The position numbers and the translations under genes are program-made. Shown one piece after another: positions 11,173 through 19,574 of a stretch of DNA of 64,000 nt (position 1 is the stretch's first letter; each line of letters begins with the position of its first letter). The notes under the pieces are model-generated. The model did not search any database, had not been told where the DNA came from, and saw only the letters and a program-made list of their open reading frames with translations. This DNA is from Vibrio sp. YMD68 (GTDB lineage Bacteria > Pseudomonadota > Gammaproteobacteria > Enterobacterales > Vibrionaceae): assembly GCF_029958905.1 (NCBI RefSeq), contig NZ_CP124613.1:682001-746000 (forward strand), written 5' to 3'.

Positions 11173-12351
11173 ATGTCACTTGCTCATCTTTCTCAAATTA
11201 ACGTTTATCCCGTCAAATCTGTAGGGGGAGTCACCCTATCAAGTGCTTGGGTCGAGTTACAAGGGCTCAGTTTTGACCGTCGTTTTATGCTTGCCCTGGC
11301 TGATGGAAGCATGGTTACGGCAAGAAAACACCCTCAAATGGTGAAAGTCAAAGCCAGCTTATTGCCGCACGGGTTTGTCTTTACCGCAGAGGGTAAAGAT
11401 CCACTAAAAATCAGTTATGCGGAGTTTAAAAAGCAAGAAACACCAGCAACGGTTTGGAAAGACAACTTCACCGCGTACACCACCACCGATAAAGCGAACG
11501 ATTGGTTTAGTGACATTATTGGGCAACATGTCGAGCTGCTATATTGTGGTGAGCAGTCTAACCGTGTTCGTAAAAAGATAGGACACAACGTGAGCTTTGC
11601 GGATGGGTATCCGGTGTTATTGATCAGTCAAGCGTCTTTAGATGAGTTAAATAGGCGCAGTTCTGAAGTGCATTCAATGACTCAATTTCGTACCAATCTA
11701 GTTGTTAGCGGGACGGAACCTTTCGCGGAAGATTGTTGGAAAACGATACGCATCGGCGAGGTGGTTTTTGATATTGTTAAGCCTTGTGAGCGTTGTATTT
11801 TAACTACGGTAGACACTAAAAAAGGCACATTCAGAACCTCTAAAGAGCCTCTGAAAACGCTCATGACCTTTAGGGCCGATGAACAAGGTGGTGTCTTCTT
11901 TGGTCAAAATTTGGTCGCAAGAAACGAAGGTGTGATCACCGCTAGCGACCGTGTTGAAGTATTAGAATACCAGGAGCGCCAAGACTATGCGGATAGAGCG
12001 CCAGCGAAGCGAGAAAAGGTTGCAGATGAACTCGATCTCGATGATGAATTCGATCTCGATGATGAGCTATTTCAAGAGGAAGTGCCTAAATTCAAGTCGT
12101 TAACATTGACGGTCAATGGAAAGAGTTTTGTTGGCAACAACCAGCAAACATTACTTGAGCAAGCAGAAGACGCCGGCTTAAAGATAGCCAGCAAATGTCG
12201 CGTGGGTCTATGTGGTGCGTGTAAAGTCACTATCGAGTCGGGTAAAGTCGATCACGCCGATGTACCCGTATTAAAGCTGAGTAAAGGCCTGGATAATATT
12301 GCATTTGCGTGTTCTTGCGTACCACAAACCCATTGTGAGATTACCAGTTAA
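11173..12351 (+). CDS. ycbX: YcbX-like MOSC domain protein with C-terminal 2Fe-2S ferredoxin
   Basis: A 392-residue fusion. An N-terminal beta-barrel domain and a MOSC domain (about 1-270) carry the conserved KPCERC motif that binds molybdenum cofactor. The C-terminal 85 residues form a plant-type ferredoxin with CRVGLCGAC and a late CSC, giving four cysteines for the 2Fe-2S cluster. E. coli YcbX detoxifies N-hydroxylated base analogues with the help of a flavoprotein reductase. The linker (about 275-300) is extremely acidic and contains an in-frame 18-bp duplication (LDLDDEFDLDDE). This gene is monocistronic, with a 17-bp repeat array about 40 bases beyond its stop. Confidence 0.88.
   Translation: MSLAHLSQINVYPVKSVGGVTLSSAWVELQGLSFDRRFMLALADGSMVTARKHPQMVKVKASLLPHGFVFTAEGKDPLKISYAEFKKQETPATVWKDNFTAYTTTDKANDWFSDIIGQHVELLYCGEQSNRVRKKIGHNVSFADGYPVLLISQASLDELNRRSSEVHSMTQFRTNLVVSGTEPFAEDCWKTIRIGEVVFDIVKPCERCILTTVDTKKGTFRTSKEPLKTLMTFRADEQGGVFFGQNLVARNEGVITASDRVEVLEYQERQDYADRAPAKREKVADELDLDDEFDLDDELFQEEVPKFKSLTLTVNGKSFVGNNQQTLLEQAEDAGLKIASKCRVGLCGACKVTIESGKVDHADVPVLKLSKGLDNIAFACSCVPQTHCEITS
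12028..12063 (+). repeat. In-frame 18-bp duplication in the ycbX linker
   Basis: GAACTCGATCTCGATGAT (12028) and GAATTCGATCTCGATGAT (12046) differ by one base and encode two copies of E(L/F)DLDD in the acidic linker between the MOSC and ferredoxin domains. Confidence 0.9.
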
Positions 12352-12391
12352 TTGCTGAGTCTGGCTTGGCTAGGATACCCATAAAGAATGG

Positions 12392-12442
12392 TACCATTTA
12401 ATTATTGGTTCCATTTAGTTATTGGTTCCATTTAGTTATTGG
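12392..12442. repeat. 17-bp tandem repeat, 3 copies, TTCCATTTAGTTATTGG
   Basis: Units start at 12392 (two changes), 12409 and 12426 (exact). The array fills the space between ycbX and the next gene and ends 20 bases before that start codon, overlapping its likely leader. Confidence 0.92.
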
Positions 12443-12462
12443 TTGCAGAGAAGGCGTTTGAT

Positions 12463-12885
12463 ATGCAGTATAAAAACACCCAAGTAGGCATTGCGATGCT
12501 CATTATTATGGGGCTGGTATTTGCTTTATTGGTCTTTGCTTCGTATACAAAACCGGATGAATCGATCTGGTTTGTTTTTGTCATCATTGGCATAGCAACA
12601 TTTCTTTTTTCATCGTTGACAATAAAGATAGATGGGACCCAAATCCTTTGGTATTTTGGTCCTCAGTTTTGGAAAAAATCATTAGAGCTTTCAGATGTTC
12701 TATCTGTGAGGAAAATTAAAACCAAATGGTATAGTGGCATGGGTATTCGGTTAACCTCAACAGGCTGGTTATACAACGTATCGGGTTTGTCCGCTGTTGA
12801 GCTTAAGCTTAAAAACGGCACGACAGTCAGCTTAGGTACAAATGATCCTGATAACTTAATTAATGCCATTGAAAATCGCCGCTAA
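12463..12885 (+). CDS. Small membrane protein with two N-terminal helices, unknown function
   Basis: A 140-residue protein with two close transmembrane helices (about residues 9-27 and 34-54) and a soluble beta-rich tail (KIDGTQILWYFGPQFWKKSLELSDVLSV...) that looks like a bacterial PH-type domain. ATG 12463 is chosen because an AGAGAAGG ribosome site lies 8 bases upstream; an upstream TTG at 12439 lies inside the repeat array. Small single genes of this type are common as integron cassettes in vibrios, and an attC-end-like sequence follows. The function is unknown. Confidence 0.72.
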   Translation: MQYKNTQVGIAMLIIMGLVFALLVFASYTKPDESIWFVFVIIGIATFLFSSLTIKIDGTQILWYFGPQFWKKSLELSDVLSVRKIKTKWYSGMGIRLTSTGWLYNVSGLSAVELKLKNGTTVSLGTNDPDNLINAIENRR

Positions 12886-12915
12886 CCAGCTTTAAACCGG
12901 GCGTTATACGCTAGG
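12884..12915 (+). other. attC-end-like sequence between two small genes
   Basis: CGCTAAC is followed after 14 bases by GGGCGTTATACGC. GGGCGTTA equals the 3' end of Vibrio integron attC (VCR-type) sites and CGCTAAC resembles the opposite R-box. The usual long imperfect palindrome between them is absent, so at best this is a deleted attC scar. Confidence 0.35.
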
Positions 12916-12924
12916 AGGAAATGG

Positions 12925-13221
12925 ATGATTAGACACATCTTGCTGATTAAATTTAAAGATTCATCGCCATGTTCAGAAATCGAAAAACTTAAGGGCTTGT
13001 TTGCATCGATGCCTGAAAAAGTAGAGGGTGTCGTATCTGTAGAATGGGGTATTAACGATAGCCCCGAAGACAAGAATAAGGGTTATACTCATTCAGTGAT
13101 GATGACGTTTGCTGATGAAGCGGGGCGTCAAAACTACCTTCCACATCCCGAGCATGAAGCTCTGAAGCAAGTGTTTAGGCCGTTGTTAGAAGATATTGTT
13201 GTTTTTGATTACACGTTATAA
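12925..13221 (+). CDS. Dabb (stress-responsive alpha/beta-barrel) domain protein
   Basis: A 98-residue protein covering a whole Dabb domain: MIRHILLIKFK at the start, a central helix with LKGLFASMPEKVEGV, a late strand SVMMTFADE and the typical HPEHEALKQVF. These proteins form dimeric ferredoxin-like barrels; some bind small aromatic ligands, but many have no known substrate. A strong AGGAGG ribosome site precedes the ATG at 12925. Dabb genes often occur as single-gene cassettes in Vibrio integrons, which fits the attC-like sequence directly upstream. Confidence 0.85.
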   Translation: MIRHILLIKFKDSSPCSEIEKLKGLFASMPEKVEGVVSVEWGINDSPEDKNKGYTHSVMMTFADEAGRQNYLPHPEHEALKQVFRPLLEDIVVFDYTL

Positions 13222-13407
13222 ATTTGTTATCGCCGAAAAAATGACACTAAAAAACAGGTTACCAGACACTCAACACATGGCGTTTTTTTGGATTGGGATT
13301 GGATTTGGATTTGTTATTGTGGCCGTTTGAGGCCAAGGAATCATGAAATAAGGATTCAAGTTGAACCGAGCGTTCACCACTATCGTATTTTTAATTGAGG
13401 TATTTAA

Positions 13408-14037
13408 ATGGATCTTATACAAGGCTTGATTTTGATTTCATCGATTCACTTGCTAGCAGCAGCATCGCCTGGGCCAGATTTTGTACTCGTTTCACAACAA
13501 ACATTATCAAATGGCAAAAAAGCAGGGTTGATGTGCAGCATTGGTATAGCATTAGGCCTGTCTATTCATATTACGTATTCTGCTTTTGGCTTAGCAACGG
13601 TAATTGCGAATTCATCCAATGCGCTTTGGGCCATTAAAATACTGGGTGGAGGTTATCTAATTTATCTTGGTATTAACGGGCTTAAAGCAAAAGCAACGAA
13701 TTCGATGGAAGTGGATGCCACTCCCCCTGCCACTTATTCAGCAAGGAAAAGTATTGGTGTTGGTTTTCTGTGTAACGCCTTAAACCCGAAAGCGCCCATC
13801 TACTTTGTTTCGCTATTTACTGTCGTGCTCTCTCCGGATATGCCTGCCTACCAAATCGCTATTTATGGTGCGTGGATCATGATGATTCAATTTGCCTGGT
13901 TTTCCTTGCTAGTGGGTATTCTCTCAAGACCTGCTATTAACCGCCGCTTTAAACAGTATGGGCATTGGATCGACCGTGTTTTAGGTGGTGCAATGGTCGC
14001 GTTAGGCATTAAGGTTATCGCGACACGTTCAAGTTAA
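13408..14037 (+). CDS. LysE/RhtB-family amino acid exporter
   Basis: A 209-residue inner-membrane protein with six predicted helices. The family signature ASPGPDFVLVSQQTLSNG is at about residues 16-33 and FLCNALNPKAPIYF is in the middle. LysE/RhtB permeases export amino acids such as threonine, homoserine or lysine; the substrate here is unknown. A GAGG ribosome site precedes the ATG. The gene is monocistronic and convergent with the DMT permease that follows. Confidence 0.9.
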   Translation: MDLIQGLILISSIHLLAAASPGPDFVLVSQQTLSNGKKAGLMCSIGIALGLSIHITYSAFGLATVIANSSNALWAIKILGGGYLIYLGINGLKAKATNSMEVDATPPATYSARKSIGVGFLCNALNPKAPIYFVSLFTVVLSPDMPAYQIAIYGAWIMMIQFAWFSLLVGILSRPAINRRFKQYGHWIDRVLGGAMVALGIKVIATRSS

Positions 14038-14067
14038 TCTGATAGTCGTGTTTAAAGGGTTATTGCT

Positions 14068-14964
14068 TTAGGGTACGGCAGGGCCACTCACGGCAATAGA
14101 TTTGTTACGCCTTTTAACCTGAGAAAGGATGACCCCTGAAATCACCATTAGCCCTCCGACTAAGTGGTAGCTGTGAATATTTTCATTAAGAAGCCAGGTG
14201 GCCAGGCCCACTGAAATGACCGGCATTAAATTCATGAACATGGCACTTGAATCTGCACCAATGATGTCAATGGACTTTATCCACATCCATGGGGCCAAAA
14301 TAGACGCTGCGATTGCGGCATAAGCGATCAACGGTAAAGATTCCTGTGTAGGCAGCAATTGTTCACTGGTTAGCCAAAGTGGCGTTAACATCATGACGGC
14401 AAAGATCCCCTGACAATATATTAGTGTTGCGCTGCGAAAAGGCATTTTCCAACGCTTAAGCAGAACACAATAAGTGGCGTAAATGACGGCGGCAATGATC
14501 ATCAACCCATCCCCTTGGGTAATATCCTGATGCAAGAAAAACCCGATATCGCCATGGCCTAACATAAAAGTGAGCCCCGCTAGCGAGATAATCCCGCCGA
14601 CAATACTGATCATTGAGATGGATTTACCAAGCAATGGAACACTGATAAAGACAGAAATCAGTGGGACCAATGAGATAATCAACGACATGTTTGACGCCGT
14701 AGTCGTTAGTCCTGCGTAGTAGCCGAGCGATTGATTGAGCACCATCCCGAGTAGTGATAACAATGCTAGTTTTGGGAGATAGGGCTTGATGGTATCCCAC
14801 TGACGGACGACGGCTGGCAAGCAAAAAGGTGTCATTAAAAGCATGGCGAAGAACCAACGATAAAAGCTCATGGCACTGGGTTCAATGGCGGTGGCGGCCA
14901 TCTTGTTGATAATAGAGTTGCCGCCCCAGATCAACACAGTTAAAAGTGGAAGTAAGTACACCAT
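14068..14964 (-). CDS. EamA/DMT-family permease, paired with an AraC regulator
   Basis: A 298-residue protein with ten hydrophobic segments in two EamA repeats, beginning MVYLLPLLTVLIWGGNSIINK, characteristic of the RhaT/EamA group. It probably exports a small metabolite. The gene is divergent from an AraC-type regulator. Such permease/AraC pairs usually mean local control of an exporter by its substrate. The C-terminal tail is basic (QVKRRNKS), consistent with cytoplasmic orientation. Confidence 0.87.
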   Translation of the reverse strand: MVYLLPLLTVLIWGGNSIINKMAATAIEPSAMSFYRWFFAMLLMTPFCLPAVVRQWDTIKPYLPKLALLSLLGMVLNQSLGYYAGLTTTASNMSLIISLVPLISVFISVPLLGKSISMISIVGGIISLAGLTFMLGHGDIGFFLHQDITQGDGLMIIAAVIYATYCVLLKRWKMPFRSATLIYCQGIFAVMMLTPLWLTSEQLLPTQESLPLIAYAAIAASILAPWMWIKSIDIIGADSSAMFMNLMPVISVGLATWLLNENIHSYHLVGGLMVISGVILSQVKRRNKSIAVSGPAVP

Positions 14965-15063
14965 GTGAGCTCCATCGCATTATTGCCAGTGGAAACCAGT
15001 GTGGCAGGTCGGTATGATTGTATGTATCTTCAAAAAGACAACTGGCGTTATAGGAAGACAAGT

Positions 15064-15858
15064 TTGAAAAAAACAGCTCGAATACTTCATCAATCCTTAT
15101 CTATTGTTCGGGCACCATCCGATGTGTTTATGAATTTTGAAGCGTTTCTGTCTAACACAGAAACACGCGTTCATAGCCACCCATGGGGGCAGGTACAATT
15201 GATCAGTGGAGGTATTTTAGAAATGGAAGCGGAAGGCACTCGTTTTCTAGCTCCGCCTCATCTTGCTATTTGGGTGCCTGCCGGGGCCGAGCACTGCAGC
15301 TATAATCGAAAACCACTGGAATATTGTTCGTTAAATGTCGCGCATGAACTGACCGATGGCTTTCCAAAATCCACCAGCTTGATCAAAGTAACGCCCATCG
15401 TGTCCTCGATCATCGATGATTTTCGCCAACGTAGCGTTAACGTTGCAGAGTCTGAGCAAGACAAACGACTGATTCAAGTTCTACTCGATCAACTGGCTAC
15501 TGAAGAAACGGAACGGCATTTCTTACCCACCTCAACGAATAAGTACTTATCGACTATTTTAGATTCTGTTGAACACAACCCAACCGATACTACCTCGCTA
15601 GGGCAATGGGCGGAAAGAGTGCATACCACAGAGCGAACGTTGGCTCGCCATTGCCAATCTGAGCTTGGGATGAGTTTTACAGAATGGCGCCTAAGGGTGA
15701 GGTATTTGTATTCAATGGACCTGTTGAGAAAAGGGCATTCCGTTAAAGAAGTCGCACTAACACTAGGTTACAACCAAGCCAGCCCTTACATATCAATGTT
15801 TAAGAAATACTCGGGCCAGACCCCTGAACAGTACAAAAATCGATTGCTCGCTCTTTAA
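15064..15858 (+). CDS. AraC-family regulator with cupin sensor domain
   Basis: An N-terminal cupin (HSHPWGQVQLISGG, then VPAGAEHCSYN) binds a small ligand, and a C-terminal AraC double helix-turn-helix (RTLARHCQSELGMSFTEWRLRVR...VALTLGYNQASPYISMFKKYSG) binds DNA. It probably controls the divergent DMT permease. The start is uncertain. A frame beginning GTG at 14965 abuts the permease start and leaves no promoter space. TTG at 15064 has an AGGAAG ribosome site 6 bases upstream and gives a 264-residue protein that begins directly before the cupin, so I prefer it. ATG at 15022 is a third option. Confidence 0.85.
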   Translation: MKKTARILHQSLSIVRAPSDVFMNFEAFLSNTETRVHSHPWGQVQLISGGILEMEAEGTRFLAPPHLAIWVPAGAEHCSYNRKPLEYCSLNVAHELTDGFPKSTSLIKVTPIVSSIIDDFRQRSVNVAESEQDKRLIQVLLDQLATEETERHFLPTSTNKYLSTILDSVEHNPTDTTSLGQWAERVHTTERTLARHCQSELGMSFTEWRLRVRYLYSMDLLRKGHSVKEVALTLGYNQASPYISMFKKYSGQTPEQYKNRLLAL

Positions 15859-15931
15859 TAGAATGGTTTACAGCGGTATTTAGTGGTTTATAGCGCAGCG
15901 CGAGACGTACTGAGCTGGTGGTGCGTTCAGC

Positions 15932-16813
15932 TTACTGCCACATTACTAGGACCGCAGCGACAGAAATCAAGATGAGTGCTGTGATATCTTTGCGAGCAAT
16001 GCTTTGCCCTAACCAGAAGTAGGATATCAGAATCATAAAGACCACCTCGATCTGCCCTAGCGTCTTAACGTAAGGCACCGCTTGAAGTGACATCGCACTA
16101 AACCACCCAAGAGAGCCAATAACACTCGCTAGGCTCGTCATCACCACCAACTTTGATTTCTTGAACATCTGTCTTAACGTGTCTCGCTCTCTAAAGAAAA
16201 GAAACGTACAGATAATCACTGTCTGAAGTGTAATAACTAGAAATAGCACCCAAGCCGCGCTATGAGGGAAGGGCAGTCCTATACTCAAGCTTGCTTCACG
16301 TACCCAAAGCGATGTTAAAGCAAATGCGGTGCTGCAAGTCATACCTAAGAAAAAGACCTTAGGAGATAAGCTCCGCCAGCCAGAAGAGCTACTCATTATG
16401 AGCACGCCTAACGTGCCAATAAGAACACCCACCCAGCCTGTCATCGTCAAAGCGGTACCAAAAAACAGCACAGAAAGCACAGCAGAAACGGGGGCTTCAC
16501 ACTTGGCAAGCCCAGCGCCTATCGCATAATTTTCTAGCTTAAAGAGCATGACCATTAAGCCGGTCGCGATGATCTGCATAATGGCAGCGGCAATAATGTA
16601 GAAAACAAACTCACCCGATAAGTTAGGTGCGGATACAGGCTGCCATTGATAGAGCGCACAGAGGTAAAGAAGCGCGATCGGGCCAGCCCAAATAAAACGA
16701 GCCAGCGTCACACCGGCCACACTCATTGTGCCACTTAGTTTACTTTGAAATGCGTTGCGCCAAGATTGGCTGAAGGCTGCAAGAAGAGTAAAAGCTATCC
16801 AACCAAATGACAT
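15932..16813 (-). CDS. EamA/DMT-family permease
   Basis: A 293-residue membrane protein with about ten helices, third of this family within 8 kb. It differs from the other two: the N-terminus MSFGWIAFTLLAAFSQSWRN and the charged LARFIWAGP are typical of a subgroup of uncharacterised DMT permeases. There is no partner gene in the same transcript, and the substrate is unknown. It converges on the AraC gene. Confidence 0.83.
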   Translation of the reverse strand: MSFGWIAFTLLAAFSQSWRNAFQSKLSGTMSVAGVTLARFIWAGPIALLYLCALYQWQPVSAPNLSGEFVFYIIAAAIMQIIATGLMVMLFKLENYAIGAGLAKCEAPVSAVLSVLFFGTALTMTGWVGVLIGTLGVLIMSSSSGWRSLSPKVFFLGMTCSTAFALTSLWVREASLSIGLPFPHSAAWVLFLVITLQTVIICTFLFFRERDTLRQMFKKSKLVVMTSLASVIGSLGWFSAMSLQAVPYVKTLGQIEVVFMILISYFWLGQSIARKDITALILISVAAVLVMWQ

Positions 16814-16914
16814 AATTCTTCCGTACGTTATGTAAGTTAATTGATTATGCTAACAAAAAATCGCGCTATAAGATTCTACTTTGCTTCAGTTGTTATTCGA
16901 CACAACCAGAAGTC

Positions 16915-18246
16915 TCAAAAAATAGTCGTCTTTCTGTTCTTGAAATAAAACAGCGCACTGATTGAAACGAACAATAAGGTGAAGTAATAAAAAAACGAAG
17001 AGAGTGAAGCCAAGAAATCGAGGTTCTGTTCAATTTCCTGGGTGGTGTAGTTCTGAGATACCAATTTATAGTAGTAAGCGTATAAAATACCGATCGAGCC
17101 GTATCCGAGGTTAAACATCAACCCCTTGAAGCTGAGAACAGTCGCTCTGTTGTGTGATTCGGTCTTTTTATTGAGGTGATAACTAATAAAAATGTTCATT
17201 GTCATGATGATAAAGATCAACACCAGTGCCGGAATTACCCCGTAGATCGACCACCCCAAACTGATCCAATAATAGGTCGCCATGGTCGCTAACCCCATGA
17301 CCACAATAAAGGATTTTGGCGGCATGCTTTCCGCTAACTGACGACTTTGTCCCGCCAGTATGATTTTAAGTAGACTGATTCCAGCGCCGATAAACCCAAA
17401 ATAGATAATAGGAATATTAATGGCGAGATAGTATTGGCTATTCATGGTCAGGAACATTCTCGAGGTATGTTCAAATAAGCTGTAGTAGAGCAATATGAAA
17501 AGCACATAGGGCGTAGCAAACACCCACTTAGCCGTATTGGCCGTTAATTTCAGACTGGCTATGGTTGTTGCCAATTTGGTTTGATCGGTTGGCAGTGTTT
17601 TTTTCTCTTCCCGCATGTTTATAGCTGAATAAATAGCGATCATCGCGACGAATAAGGTGGCATAAACGGGAATGCGCATCAGGTCTTGGGTGCTTTCTGG
17701 TTCTGCTAATCCGAGAATATGAAAAACGCTAGCCATAAAGTTTACATCGTACATAGCGGCTCCTACTAGCGTGACAAAGATACCCACACTTGAAGCAACG
17801 CGAAGTTGGATTTGCAAGACTCGCGGCCACAACTCTTCTTTTCCTTGCTCTTTTAAGGTGTCATAAGCTAACGCTTCATCCGCACCGCTTGCTAACGCCA
17901 TCGCTAATCCACTTAATATTCGGTTGATCAAAAACACGATGAATACCAAGTTTGGGTTACCAGTAGGCACAGCGGCGATCATGGCTATTTCAATAAACAT
18001 GACAATGGACGATAGCACCACGAGCTTTTTTCGCCCTAAGGTGTCGGCAAATGCGCCTGATGGGACTTCAGCAAGAACAATGGTGCCAGCCCAAACCACG
18101 TTAAGCATGGCAAATTGAGATAGAGTTAAACCGTAATCCAAATAGAGTAAGGTGAACACTGGGTAATAAAAACGCGCAAAGTAACTGCTTCGAAACATTA
18201 AGAAGTAGCGGACATTATCTATTTTAAGGATCTCTTTGAGCGTCAT
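16915..18246 (-). CDS. Major facilitator superfamily transporter
   Basis: A 443-residue transporter with 12 predicted helices. The MFS loop 2-3 signature is present as GAFADTLGRKKLVVLSS (about residues 63-79), and a second similar loop is degenerate. The central hydrophilic loop is short. The substrate is unknown; related proteins are annotated as drug or sugar efflux carriers. Transcribed alone from a 338-base upstream gap. Confidence 0.85.
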   Translation of the reverse strand: MTLKEILKIDNVRYFLMFRSSYFARFYYPVFTLLYLDYGLTLSQFAMLNVVWAGTIVLAEVPSGAFADTLGRKKLVVLSSIVMFIEIAMIAAVPTGNPNLVFIVFLINRILSGLAMALASGADEALAYDTLKEQGKEELWPRVLQIQLRVASSVGIFVTLVGAAMYDVNFMASVFHILGLAEPESTQDLMRIPVYATLFVAMIAIYSAINMREEKKTLPTDQTKLATTIASLKLTANTAKWVFATPYVLFILLYYSLFEHTSRMFLTMNSQYYLAINIPIIYFGFIGAGISLLKIILAGQSRQLAESMPPKSFIVVMGLATMATYYWISLGWSIYGVIPALVLIFIIMTMNIFISYHLNKKTESHNRATVLSFKGLMFNLGYGSIGILYAYYYKLVSQNYTTQEIEQNLDFLASLSSFFYYFTLLFVSISALFYFKNRKTTIF

Positions 18247-18584
18247 GAATTCTCTTCATTTGGGGCAATACATTCATTATGTATATACCCTGCAGTCTTT
18301 TAAATCATGGTATTGTCGCAAAAACTCTTAAGTTTTTGTTTAGGTTCTACCTTGTTATAGGTACACATCGGTTGATTTCTTCCAGTCAACAACGCTGAAA
18401 TACGAATTTGATAAATATTAAAGAGAGCAATACGGCTATTTCAACTTGAAGTGATCTTTATACTTGGCTGGAATTAAAAATTGTAACAACAGAATAACCC
18501 AGACCCGAAAATCGTTTTTCTCACCTTGTTTATCGATATAATGCTCAGCGATGTAATATTATCTTTATAAAACAGGGGATTAAG
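18247..18584. other. Divergent promoter region of the MFS gene and the 32-residue gene
   Basis: A 338-base AT-rich gap without a coding frame. It contains a consensus -10 hexamer TATAAT at 18537-18542, with a T-rich but poor -35 region about 17 bases upstream, placed to transcribe the small gene at 18585. Confidence 0.5.
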
Positions 18585-18683
18585 ATGGACCTTACTGTAT
18601 TTGCAGTGCTAATCATGGGATCAGCTAGTATTGTCGCAATCATCGTAGGCTTATACCTAGGGCTCTCACGAGCAGCAAGCTAA
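18585..18683 (+). CDS. 32-residue single-span membrane micropeptide
   Basis: The protein is 32 residues: MDLTVFAVLIMGSASI, then VAIIVGLYLGLSRAAS. It is almost entirely one hydrophobic helix with a short C-terminal SRAAS tail. Evidence for a real gene is a ribosome site (AGGGG) 8 bases before the ATG, a consensus TATAAT 42 bases upstream, and a strong terminator starting 9 bases after the stop. I do not recognise the family. Similar-sized one-helix proteins often tune respiratory oxidases or transporters, but nothing here shows a partner. Confidence 0.7.
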   Translation: MDLTVFAVLIMGSASIVAIIVGLYLGLSRAAS

Positions 18684-18691
18684 CCAGGCAT

Positions 18692-18720
18692 AAAGTCGCT
18701 CTATTATGAGCGACTTTTTT
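18692..18720 (+). terminator. Intrinsic terminator after the micropeptide gene
   Basis: AAAGTCGCTC-tattat-GAGCGACTTT followed by a T run; perfect 10-bp stem. Confidence 0.93.
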
Positions 18721-18851
18721 CTTACAGACACACTTTGAAGCGAATGAAACACAATGGATCTTGCACGCTAGATCGATATGCTCATCCCCCTTCTGTTTAA
18801 ATAGGCGTTAGCTGTCATTGAGTCATCATGTGATCGCCCCGTCATCTTCTT

Positions 18852-19271
18852 TTATTGTGAAAGATTTCGCTTTTTAGGATCATCACTTAAGTACTCGACA
18901 AACTCAATTTCAAAACCAGCTGGGTCAACGAAATAGACATTTTTTCGGTAAGGTTCAACAGCTCCATCTTTTGCGATTGGGAAACCCGCTTGAGTCAAAC
19001 GCTCTATTACCGCTTCGATGTTATTGGTCTCATAAGCAAAGTGTGCAAGGCCAATTTGGTGCCCTGATAAGTTTCGATTTTCTCCTTCACCATGATCGCT
19101 CATTGCTATGTACTGGTACTCATCACCAAAGTGAAGCCAATTGCGAGGTTTACCGTACCACTCACCTTGCCCTTCATCGCGCACTGTCCAATGAGGAAAT
19201 ACCGCTCTATAGAACTTCAGCATTTGAGGAATATCTTTAACGACTAAGTTTATATGTTCTAATTTAATCAT
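18852..19271 (-). CDS. VOC-family (glyoxalase-like) protein
   Basis: A 139-residue protein of the vicinal oxygen chelate fold with two beta-alpha-beta-beta-beta modules: MIKLEHINLVVKDIPQMLKFY at the start, and VYFVDPAGFEIEFVEY near the end carrying the late Glu metal ligand. The first-module His (EHINLVV) and QIGLAHFAYET supply the others. Family members are dioxygenases, isomerases or resistance proteins; the substrate is unknown. Monocistronic. Confidence 0.87.
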   Translation of the reverse strand: MIKLEHINLVVKDIPQMLKFYRAVFPHWTVRDEGQGEWYGKPRNWLHFGDEYQYIAMSDHGEGENRNLSGHQIGLAHFAYETNNIEAVIERLTQAGFPIAKDGAVEPYRKNVYFVDPAGFEIEFVEYLSDDPKKRNLSQ

Positions 19272-19574
19272 ACGTCTCTCTTTAAGGTTTCTTTTGAGTC
19301 AATAGGAACAGCATAAAACCTTAAGTTAGGTTGAGGTAAAGCGCTTTTTTGACCTATTTTTAATTAATAATAATGGCGTATTGCTTTTTGCCTTATTAAA
19401 AAGAGTAGCCTAGTTCTTAGCTAGGCCATTTTTTCAGGAAAGAAGGTGAATAGGTCGCCAATCAAATGTTACTGGCTGGTGACAAAGGGAGCCTTGTTTT
19501 TCATAAAATGGTTTTGCTCGAAAGTTTGAGCAACCCACAGTTAGCGAATGCCCATGTACGCGTAATATATATGA
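19272..19574. other. Intergenic region between the VOC gene and the LysR gene
   Basis: 303 bases. It holds the VOC promoter and a hairpin (19408-19426) suited to end the LysR transcript. No coding frame was seen. Confidence 0.5.
19408..19426 (-). terminator. Hairpin downstream of the LysR gene
   Basis: GCCTAG-7-CTAGGC with T-rich sequence on both exits (CATTTTTT on plus, CTCTTTTT on minus). On the minus strand it lies about 150 bases after the LysR stop, and it could work in both directions. Confidence 0.5.
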
